This document shows, piece after piece, positions 1 to 7,183 of a stretch of DNA of 64,000 bases. Made by a program: the position numbers and the translations under genes. This DNA is from CAILHX01 sp964511385 (GTDB lineage: Bacteria; Pseudomonadota; Gammaproteobacteria; Burkholderiales; Methylophilaceae). A model generated the notes under the pieces. The model was not told the DNA's origin, did no database searches, and saw only the letters and a program-made list of their open reading frames with translations. Numbering within the stretch: position 1 is the stretch's first letter; the number at the start of each line of letters is the position of its first letter. Location: assembly GCA_964511385.1 (NCBI GenBank), contig CAZEFE010000004.1:200372-264371 (forward strand), read 5' to 3'.

Positions 1-2
1 AG

Positions 3-2141
3 TCGCTGTTCAGTCCGCTTTGGCACCGTTTTGCGCAACAGCGCCCGCAGTTGCGCTCCCATGTCACCGTACAGCAGCAGCAATACCGGCAGCAAACCTG
101 GTACCTGCTGACCAATACGACCAACGGCAGCCATCACCGTATCAACCAGATCGCGTATCAGTTCGTGGGACGTTGCGATGGCTCGCACTCGGTGCAAGCG
201 GTGTGGGACAGCCTGCTGGAAATCCTGGGTGATGATGCGCCGACGCAGGATGAGATCATCCGGCTGCTGACGGAGTTGGACCAGCGCGACTTGCTGCGCT
301 ACGAAGTGCTGCCCAATATTCCCGGGATGTTCCGCCGCAAGAAGGAAAAAGCCAAGCAGCAGCGCCGCGCCGCGATCAACCCGTTGGCCATGCGCCTGCC
401 GATATGGGACCCCACGCCGCTGCTGGAACGAGCCGGCTGGCTGGAATCCCTGATGTTCAACCCGCTGACATTCCTGCTGTGGCTAGTGGCCGTGGTGGTG
501 GCTGCACTGGCGGCGGCGGCGCATTGGGATGAACTCGCTACGCATTTTAATGCTTATATGGGTACGCCGCGCTACCTGCTGCTGGCGTGGGTCAGTTTCC
601 CGCTGATCAAGGTGCTGCACGAACTGGGGCATGCCCTGGCGGTGCGCAACTGGGGCGGGCAGGTGCAAGAATTCGGCGTCACGCTGTTTTTGCTGACGCC
701 TGCGCCGTATGTGGATGCGTCGGCTTCCAGTGCTTTCCGCCGCCCGGTGCAGCGGGTGATCGTCGGTGCCACCGGGATGATGGTTGAATTGCTGCTGGCG
801 GCGATTGCCCTGCTGGTCTGGTTCAGCGTCCAGCCGGGACTGGTCCATGACCTGGCGTTCGTGACACTGTTCATTTGCGGCGTATCGACGCTGCTGTTTA
901 ACGGCAATCCGCTGCTGCGGTTTGATGCGTATTACATCCTGTGCGATACCTTTGACCTGCCGAACCTTGCCACGCGCAGCAGAACCTACTGGATCAACCA
1001 GTTGAAAAAGCTGGTGCTTGGCGCCAGGGCGGTCGTCCCGCTGGCGACCGCACCCGGGGAAAGCAAGTGGCTGCTGGCCTATGCGCCCCTGTCTTTCTTC
1101 TACATGCTGGGAATCATGAGTTATGTGGTGTTATGGCTGGGGTCACAGTCTTTCCTGATTGGCATGCTGGGGGTATTGTTTGTTGTGGTAATGCTGGTGC
1201 TCAAGCCACTGATTGTGCTGGGCCAGGAGATTTTTGCCGCCGCCCCGATCGGCGCGGCACGGGTGCGGGCCAAACTGCTGGTTGTCTCGGCAGTAGCTGC
1301 TGCCGTTGCGGTGCTGCTGCTGTTGCCCGTGCCTTTCGTGACCATGGCGCAGGGCGTGATCTGGCTGCCGGATGAGGCGCGTATCCGCCCGGAAACCGAA
1401 GGCTTCATCCAGGAGGTGCGCGTGCATCATGGAGACCCGGTGGAGCCGGGGCAGGTACTGATGGTGCTGGAAGACCCGGCGTTGGTGGCGGAGCATGAAA
1501 AGCTCTCCAAACAGTTGGAAGGCCTGCGTGCGGAGCAGTTCTATGCCGTGTTCAAGGATGCCAGCCGGGCTATCGTAATTGCGGAAAAAATGGAAAAAGT
1601 GTCTGCCGAGTTGGCGCGTCAGGAAGAGTTGCTGGCGGGCCTGCAGGTACGTAGCCGAGCCAGGGGCAGGCTGGTGCTGCCGCATGAACATGACCTGTCA
1701 GGTACGTTTGTCAAAAAAGGCGTGCAACTCGGCTATGTGCTCGACCCCACCGAAATCAAGGTGCGGGTGGCCGTGCCGGAACCGGATGCCGGGCTGGTGC
1801 GCGAGCAGCTGCGCAGTGTGCAGGTGAGAACCGCGGATCATCCTGACGAAGCGCTGGTGGCGCGAGTGAATAGCGACACCAATACCGTCACCCGGGAATT
1901 GCCCAGCGCGGCCATGGGCGACAAGAACGGCGGAAAATATCCTACCGATCCGGAAGACAAGGAAGGCCTGAATACCACCGAGCCAGTGGTGCTGATGGAT
2001 GTCGTCGTGCCGGCCACGGTTCTGGAGCGGGCCGGAGTGCGTGCCGCGGTACGCTTCGAGCACGGCAGCGAACCGCTGGCCGCGCAGGCTTACCGCCGGT
2101 TGCGCCAGCTGTTCCTGCGCTACTTTGCCACCTCCAGCTAG
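3..2141 (+). CDS. M50 site-2-protease-like membrane protein with PqqD-like and lipoyl/HlyD-type domains (5' end cut by window)
   Basis: The reading frame is open from the first bases of the window, so the true start lies upstream; the TTG at 51 is only an internal codon. About 712 residues are visible. In order: a PqqD-like N-terminal part, a membrane segment, a zinc-protease motif HELGH (bases about 618-632) with a later NPLLRFDAYY motif typical of M50 third-ligand regions, several more membrane helices, then a periplasmic half with a lipoyl/barrel-sandwich segment (GFIQEVRVHHGDPVEPGQVL), a short coiled coil and a HlyD-like end. Proteins of this architecture are usually annotated as putative peptide zinc metalloproteases linked to peptide or protein export. 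The SecA-like gene starts 18 nt downstream, suggesting one operon. Substrate unknown; family assignment is firm, function is inferred. Confidence 0.85.
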   Translation, partial: SLFSPLWHRFAQQRPQLRSHVTVQQQQYRQQTWYLLTNTTNGSHHRINQIAYQFVGRCDGSHSVQAVWDSLLEILGDDAPTQDEIIRLLTELDQRDLLRYEVLPNIPGMFRRKKEKAKQQRRAAINPLAMRLPIWDPTPLLERAGWLESLMFNPLTFLLWLVAVVVAALAAAAHWDELATHFNAYMGTPRYLLLAWVSFPLIKVLHELGHALAVRNWGGQVQEFGVTLFLLTPAPYVDASASSAFRRPVQRVIVGATGMMVELLLAAIALLVWFSVQPGLVHDLAFVTLFICGVSTLLFNGNPLLRFDAYYILCDTFDLPNLATRSRTYWINQLKKLVLGARAVVPLATAPGESKWLLAYAPLSFFYMLGIMSYVVLWLGSQSFLIGMLGVLFVVVMLVLKPLIVLGQEIFAAAPIGAARVRAKLLVVSAVAAAVAVLLLLPVPFVTMAQGVIWLPDEARIRPETEGFIQEVRVHHGDPVEPGQVLMVLEDPALVAEHEKLSKQLEGLRAEQFYAVFKDASRAIVIAEKMEKVSAELARQEELLAGLQVRSRARGRLVLPHEHDLSGTFVKKGVQLGYVLDPTEIKVRVAVPEPDAGLVREQLRSVQVRTADHPDEALVARVNSDTNTVTRELPSAAMGDKNGGKYPTDPEDKEGLNTTEPVVLMDVVVPATVLERAGVRAAVRFEHGSEPLAAQAYRRLRQLFLRYFATSS

Positions 2142-2159
2142 ATACTGGGCAGCGTTCCG

Positions 2160-4130
2160 GTGAGCAGCATCAAGCATCCCGTTCCCGGTATCCTGCTGGG
2201 CAATTATCCCGAACAGCGCGAGGTTCCGCGTACACTTTTCGAGTCGCTCAAGCACTGGTTGCTGGTGCCTTATGCCATCTACGGTGGCCGGAGCGCGCGG
2301 CGGTATGCCGCCAGGCTTCGGCAGATCGCCGCGCATGAAGCCCTGCTGGGCGATTTGTCGCAAACGGAACTGGCGCAACAAGTGGTGGAACTGCGGAAAA
2401 AGCTTTCGCGGCACGGGCTGACGTCGCCGTTAAAGGTGGAGGCGCTGGCGGTGGTGAAGGAGGTATGCGCGCGCGCCATGGGTGTCAGGCCTTACGATAC
2501 GCAAATGATTGCCGCCAGCATCATTCTCGACGGCAAGCTGGCGGAAATGGCTACCGGTGAAGGCAAGACGCTGACGGCAGCCGTCAGCGTCGCGGCGATC
2601 GCGCTGGCCGGCATCCCGGTGCATGTGATGACCTCCAATGATTACCTGGTGGTCAGGGATGCCGATAAATCACGCCCGCTCTACGATGCGCTGGGGTTGA
2701 CCGTGGGCACGGTGACGCAAGAGATGGATGCCGGTAGCCGCCGCCAGGCTTACGCCTGCGACATTACCTATTGCACGGCCAAGGAGCTGGCGTTCGATTA
2801 CCTGCGCGACCGCGCCATCGGCGGCGCACCGCGTTCAGGCCTGCACCGCCGTATCTCGCGTCTGGTCGGCGACACCTATCAGCCGGTTTTGCGCGGGTTG
2901 TGCATGGCCATTATCGACGAGGCCGACAGTATCCTCATCGACGAAGCACGGGTGCCGCTGATCCTGTCGCAGAGTATCGTGGATCCCAAGCAGGTCAATT
3001 ATTACGCCAGGGCCCAGCAGCTGGCGCGGCAACTGGTGGAGGGGGCGGACTATACGCTCAACCGGCACGGCATGTCCGCCAGCCTGACCGAAGCGGGAAA
3101 GAAGAAGCTGGAAGAGAAAGCTGCGCGCCTTGGTGCGTTGTGGCGCAATCGCTTGCACCGCGAAGAAAGCATCTGCCAGGCGCTGGCGGCACAGCACCTG
3201 TTCCTGCGCGACAAACATTACCTGGTGCGGGACGGCAAGGTGCACATCATCGACGAAATTACCGGGCGCCTGTCGCCCGGCCGTGTGTGGTCGCGCGGCC
3301 TGCACCAGCTGATCGAGATCAAGGAGCAGTGCCAGCCCAGCGGCGAGATGGTGACCGCAGCGCAAATCACGTTCCAGCGCTTTTTCCCGCGCTACCTCCG
3401 GTTGGGTGGCATGAGCGGCACGCTGAGCGAATCCAGGGGGGAGCTGTACTCGATTTATCGCCTGCTGGTGTGCAAGGTGCCATTGCGGCAGCCCAGCAAG
3501 CGCATCATGTTGCCTACCCGCATCTACCGCAACAAGGCGGCGTTATGGCCTGCCGTGGTGGCGCGGATCCAGGCCATCCACCAAACCGGCCGCCCGGTGC
3601 TGGTTGGTACCGATTCCGTGGCTGATTCGGAGACGTTGTCACAGCATCTGGCTGCCAGCGGCCTAGTGCATGAGGTGCTGAACGCCCGGCAGGATGAACG
3701 CGAAGCCGAGATTGTCGCGCGTGCCGGGGACTTGGGGAAAATCACGGTTTCCACCAACATGGCCGGGCGGGGTACCGATATTCCGCTGGGGCCGGGTATC
3801 AGCGAGTTGGGCGGGTTGCACCTGATTATTTGCCAGCACAATCCGGCGCGCCGCATAGACCGGCAGTTGCTGGGACGTTGTGCCCGCCAGGGTGATCCTG
3901 GCAGTGCGGAAACCATGATTTCCTTTGACAAGCCGTTGATTGCAAGGCTGTTCCCGGCATGGCTGCGCGGTTTTGCCGGCAAGAATGGCTGGTCGCATCC
4001 GCAATGGCTGGTCAGGCTGGTCATCGTGTTGCCGCAATGGCTGGAAGAAGCGCACCAGCGCGCCCAGCGCCGCGAAATGCTGAAACAGGATGCCAGGCTG
4101 GAGCAGGAGTCGTTTACCGACAGCGATTGA
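2160..4130 (+). CDS. Short SecA-like preprotein translocase ATPase
   Basis: The protein is 656 residues with a GTG start, against roughly 900 for housekeeping SecA. Visible motifs are the Walker A region MATGEGKT near residues 131-138, the DEAD box at about 253-256 followed by the SecA-typical SILIDEARVPL, TNMAGRGTDIPLGP near 530-545, and LLGRCARQGDPGSAE, the arginine-finger region. The C-terminal part is shortened and no cysteine-rich SEC-C zinc tail is present. This is therefore a paralogous or accessory SecA-type ATPase, not obviously the essential one. It follows the M50/HlyD-like gene by 18 nt and is probably co-transcribed, so it may energise export of a dedicated substrate whose gene would lie upstream of the window. 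All key ATPase motifs look intact. Confidence 0.88.
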   Translation: MSSIKHPVPGILLGNYPEQREVPRTLFESLKHWLLVPYAIYGGRSARRYAARLRQIAAHEALLGDLSQTELAQQVVELRKKLSRHGLTSPLKVEALAVVKEVCARAMGVRPYDTQMIAASIILDGKLAEMATGEGKTLTAAVSVAAIALAGIPVHVMTSNDYLVVRDADKSRPLYDALGLTVGTVTQEMDAGSRRQAYACDITYCTAKELAFDYLRDRAIGGAPRSGLHRRISRLVGDTYQPVLRGLCMAIIDEADSILIDEARVPLILSQSIVDPKQVNYYARAQQLARQLVEGADYTLNRHGMSASLTEAGKKKLEEKAARLGALWRNRLHREESICQALAAQHLFLRDKHYLVRDGKVHIIDEITGRLSPGRVWSRGLHQLIEIKEQCQPSGEMVTAAQITFQRFFPRYLRLGGMSGTLSESRGELYSIYRLLVCKVPLRQPSKRIMLPTRIYRNKAALWPAVVARIQAIHQTGRPVLVGTDSVADSETLSQHLAASGLVHEVLNARQDEREAEIVARAGDLGKITVSTNMAGRGTDIPLGPGISELGGLHLIICQHNPARRIDRQLLGRCARQGDPGSAETMISFDKPLIARLFPAWLRGFAGKNGWSHPQWLVRLVIVLPQWLEEAHQRAQRREMLKQDARLEQESFTDSD

Positions 4131-4137
4131 GCGAATC

Positions 4138-4156
4138 AGGACCAGTGGGTCCTTTT
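4138..4156 (+). terminator. Weak rho-independent terminator after the SecA-like gene
   Basis: A 6-bp stem AGGACC/GGTCCT with a 4-nt loop is followed by TTTT. It lies just after the stop of the SecA-like gene and before the oxygenase gene, so it probably separates the two. Confidence 0.5.
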
Positions 4157-4191
4157 ATGGTATTGTACGCGCCGTAACCGAGGGATTTTTC

Positions 4192-4848
4192 ATGTTTGAT
4201 GCCAGCCAGATTCAGCGCGTATTTCTGTCCAGTCTAGACCACCACCGGCGCGATGATGCGCCATACCCACATTGGTTTTTGGCGGATTGCCTGCCGGAAG
4301 CCGTGGTGGATGCGGTGGCATCGCTACCATATGAACCGGCTGAAATTGCAGACACTTATGGCCGGCGTGAAACCCACAACGCTTCGCGCGTGCATTTCGG
4401 GGAAGCGAATCGCCAGCAGCATCCGGTCATGCAAGCTCTGGCCGAGGTGTTTCAGGACCAGAAAATCGTGGATGCGCTGAAAAGCCTGACCGGTGCGCCG
4501 CTGGAGGGCACCTCGCTGCGGATTGAATACTGCCAGGATACCGGCAATTTCTGGCTGGAGCCGCATACCGACATCGGCGTGAAAAAATTCACCATGCTGA
4601 TTTACCTCAACCGCGAGCCGGAAGCGGTGGAATGGGGTACCGACCTGTATGCTGATGCAGATACCTATGTCGGGCGCGCACCTGGCGGTTTCAATCGCGG
4701 CCTGATTTTTGTGCCGGGGGAAAATACCTGGCACGGCTTCAAGGTGCGTCCGCTGACCGGCATCCGCAAGACCATCATCATCAATTACGTCAGTCCGGAA
4801 TGGCGCAACCGCCATGAACTGTGCTTCCCGGAGCAGCCTGTCGGATAA
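4192..4848 (+). CDS. 2-oxoglutarate/Fe(II)-dependent oxygenase family protein
   Basis: The protein is 218 residues. The double-stranded beta-helix iron site is visible: HTD at residues 125-127 (the HxD pair), a distal histidine near residue 181 in TWHGF, and an arginine about ten residues later in GIRKT, which would bind 2-oxoglutarate. The start is the ATG at 4192; an upstream in-frame start would overlap the SecA-like gene and its terminator, so I rejected it. The substrate cannot be told from sequence. Related stand-alone proteins are annotated as 2OG-Fe(II) oxygenases, some acting on prolines or sugars. It is separated from the export genes by a terminator-like hairpin, so it is probably its own unit. 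Confidence 0.75.
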   Translation: MFDASQIQRVFLSSLDHHRRDDAPYPHWFLADCLPEAVVDAVASLPYEPAEIADTYGRRETHNASRVHFGEANRQQHPVMQALAEVFQDQKIVDALKSLTGAPLEGTSLRIEYCQDTGNFWLEPHTDIGVKKFTMLIYLNREPEAVEWGTDLYADADTYVGRAPGGFNRGLIFVPGENTWHGFKVRPLTGIRKTIIINYVSPEWRNRHELCFPEQPVG

Positions 4849-4921
4849 GGGGCGTGGCGGTGTCGGCAAACACCGCTATTCACTTTGGGCGTTGCTTTGG
4901 CCATAATGGGCGTGCCGGTCT

Positions 4922-5695
4922 GTGATCAGACTATCCGTGTCAATCAAGCGGGAGCGTTCCGAAATTAATCGCCGTCTGCTGGTCGTTATTTTCCCCCTGG
5001 TCATGCTGACGGCGTGTGTTACCACGGCACCTGCCGACACGCCCGTTGCCGCCAGCAAACAAGTCCAGCAGTTGGATTCGCGCAATTCCCTTTCCCAGCT
5101 TGGCAAAGCTGACCTTGATCGCATGGCCGATGTGCAGATGCATGAAAACAAGCAAAGCCTGCGACTGTTGATGGCCAAGCTGTACAAGCGCAACCCGCGC
5201 GAACTGAAAAAAAGCACTTCCGGCACCGTGGATGAGATGGTGGGCTGGGTATTCGAAGGCAAGCACGACTGGAAATTCAAGGAAATTGACGAAAAGCAGG
5301 GCACTGACGCCATACAGCTGGCATTCAACCCGGGATACGAGGGCGACCGTGTGTTGCCGTTCATTGTTGGTATCTACACCATGCTGGTGAAGGCGCATGG
5401 CGGCAAAACCGAGTTTTACCTGACGGACAGCATCGACCCGCAGAATGTCTACAACGCAGCGCGCAACGTGGAAATCGCTGCGTGGAAGCTGTCGACTGCG
5501 CGCAACGACAAAGGGGAGCTGTTCCTGCTGACCAATGAACTGAGCGATACCGAACGCAACCTGAGTTTCGAGCGCGAATTCGGCAAAATGATCGGGCGTC
5601 TGGATTTGTATGCAGTGACGCTGGCCGAGAAGTCGCAGCGCCTGATTTCACGGGTGGCGCAGGGGCTGGCCTCGGTGCTGTTCCTGCCGTTCTGA
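4922..5695 (+). CDS. Hypothetical lipoprotein
   Basis: The protein is 257 residues from a GTG start; a second in-frame GTG at 4937 would give a shorter and equally plausible signal peptide. After a positively charged N-terminus comes a hydrophobic stretch and a lipobox-like LTAC, so the mature protein should be lipid-anchored. The body is mostly soluble and contains a conserved-looking block around GTVDEMVGWVFEGKHDWKF. I do not recognise the family. It sits directly upstream of the hemN promoter and is not clearly part of either neighbouring operon. Real coding is supported by the signal sequence and codon use. Confidence 0.65.
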   Translation: MIRLSVSIKRERSEINRRLLVVIFPLVMLTACVTTAPADTPVAASKQVQQLDSRNSLSQLGKADLDRMADVQMHENKQSLRLLMAKLYKRNPRELKKSTSGTVDEMVGWVFEGKHDWKFKEIDEKQGTDAIQLAFNPGYEGDRVLPFIVGIYTMLVKAHGGKTEFYLTDSIDPQNVYNAARNVEIAAWKLSTARNDKGELFLLTNELSDTERNLSFEREFGKMIGRLDLYAVTLAEKSQRLISRVAQGLASVLFLPF

Positions 5696-5731
5696 TCTGG
5701 TCGTACGGCATCGTCCTTCTTTGCAAAACGC

Positions 5732-5745
5732 TTGATCTGGCGCAA
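5732..5745 (+). promoter_or_regulatory. FNR-type box upstream of hemN
   Basis: The sequence TTGATCTGGCGCAA has one perfect FNR half-site (TTGAT) and a degenerate second half. Its centre is 44.5 nt before the hemN ATG. If used as a class II site (centre at -41.5), transcription would start only about 3 nt before the ATG, and no clear ribosome site precedes the start codon. The fnr gene itself is in this window. Confidence 0.6.
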
Positions 5746-5758
5746 TATCCGATATTGC
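5742..5758. promoter_or_regulatory. 17-bp perfect palindrome overlapping the hemN FNR-type box
   Basis: Two 8-bp arms, GCAATATC and GATATTGC, flank a single C. The palindrome overlaps the distal half of the FNR-type box and reaches into the putative spacer before the -10 region. It could be an operator for a second regulator or an RNA hairpin. Confidence 0.45.
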
Positions 5759-5782
5759 AAGAACTGAGATATTCGCCCCGCT

Positions 5783-7183
5783 ATGAAATCATCCGACCAC
5801 CACGCCCCGCTGTTTGAACCGGCGCTGTTGCGCCGCTTCGACATCAACGGCCCCCGTTATACCTCGTATCCGACGGCCGACCGTTTTCACACTGGCTTTA
5901 GCGCTGACGACTATCTGGCGGCACTGGGGCGGCGTGCTGGCGATGCATCGCCGCTGTCACTGTATTTTCACCTGCCGTTCTGCCCGAATATTTGTTATTA
6001 CTGCGGCTGCAACAAGATCATCACCAAGGACCACGGGCGCAGCGCCAAGTACATCAAGTACCTGGCGCGCGAGATGAGACTGATTACGCGGGCGCTGGAT
6101 GCGGAAAGTAAATTGCTGCCGGTGACGCAGTTGCACTGGGGTGGTGGTACGCCGACATTTTTGTCGCATGATGAAATGCGTGAGCTGATGCAGCTTACGC
6201 GCAGCCATTTCAATTTGCTGCCGGGCGGCGAGTATTCCATCGAGATCGACCCGCGCCAGGTCGTGGAGGCCGATATCGCCCTGCTGGCAGAGCTGGGTTT
6301 CAACCGGATCAGCCTTGGCGTGCAGGACTTCAACCCGGAAGTGCAGGTGGCCGTGCACCGGGTGCAAAGCGAGGAGGAAACCGCCGCTGTCATCCGCTGG
6401 GCGCGGCAGTACGGTTTTACTTCCACCAGCGTAGACCTGATCTACGGCCTGCCCAAACAGACACCGCAGACCTTCCGCGAAACCGTGCGGCGCGTGCTGG
6501 CGATGGATCCAGACCGGCTCTCGGTGTACAGCTACGCACATTTGCCCACCCTGTTCAAGCCGCAGCGCCGGATTGCCGAGGATGAATTGCCCAATGCCGC
6601 CGACAAGCTGGAAATCCTGTCCGATACCATCAGCAGCCTGACGGATGCCGGTTATGTGTTTATCGGTATGGATCATTTTGCCAAGCCGGACAACGAACTG
6701 GCGATCGCACAGCAACAAGGCCGGCTGCACCGCAACTTCCAGGGATATTCCACGCAGGCCGAATGTGATTTGCTGGCATTCGGCATTTCTTCCATCAGCA
6801 AGGTGGGCGACGTGTATGCGCAGAATGTGCGCACCCTGGACGAATACTACGCCATTCTGGACGACGGCCGGGTACCCACGCTACGCGGCTTGCGGCTGGA
6901 GCCGGATGACCTGCTACGGCGCGAGTTGATCGGCGAGTTGATGTGCCAGTTCGCCCTGGATGTCGCGGCATTCTCGCAAAAATACGGCATCGACTTCCAG
7001 CAGTATTTTGCGAGCGAACTGGTGGAACTGGCTGACCTGGAAAAGGCCGGCCTGGTGTGTGTTGGTGCTGACCGTATTACCGTGCCGATCAAAGGCCGCC
7101 TGCTGGTGCGCCGCGTAGCCATGGCGTTTGACCGCCATTTGCGCGATAGCCAGACACAAGCGCGCTATTCCAAAGTGGTTTGA
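5783..7183 (+). CDS. hemN: Oxygen-independent coproporphyrinogen III dehydrogenase
   Basis: A 466-residue radical-SAM enzyme converting coproporphyrinogen III to protoporphyrinogen IX without oxygen. The CxxxCxxC cluster motif is at Cys67, Cys71 and Cys74 within YFHLPFCPNICYYCGCNK, which is the HemN-specific form with an extra cysteine (YYCGC). The GGGTPTFL glycine motif follows. Length and N-terminus (NGPRYTSYPTA) match HemN. The stop codon overlaps the ccoI start by one base, so heme supply and cbb3 oxidase assembly are co-expressed. An FNR-type box lies immediately upstream. Confidence 0.96.
   Translation: MKSSDHHAPLFEPALLRRFDINGPRYTSYPTADRFHTGFSADDYLAALGRRAGDASPLSLYFHLPFCPNICYYCGCNKIITKDHGRSAKYIKYLAREMRLITRALDAESKLLPVTQLHWGGGTPTFLSHDEMRELMQLTRSHFNLLPGGEYSIEIDPRQVVEADIALLAELGFNRISLGVQDFNPEVQVAVHRVQSEEETAAVIRWARQYGFTSTSVDLIYGLPKQTPQTFRETVRRVLAMDPDRLSVYSYAHLPTLFKPQRRIAEDELPNAADKLEILSDTISSLTDAGYVFIGMDHFAKPDNELAIAQQQGRLHRNFQGYSTQAECDLLAFGISSISKVGDVYAQNVRTLDEYYAILDDGRVPTLRGLRLEPDDLLRRELIGELMCQFALDVAAFSQKYGIDFQQYFASELVELADLEKAGLVCVGADRITVPIKGRLLVRRVAMAFDRHLRDSQTQARYSKVV

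Noticed and set aside
2160..4130. The SecA-like gene as a truncated pseudogene
   Set aside because: All ATPase motifs are intact and the frame is uninterrupted, so a specialised paralogue is more likely than decay.
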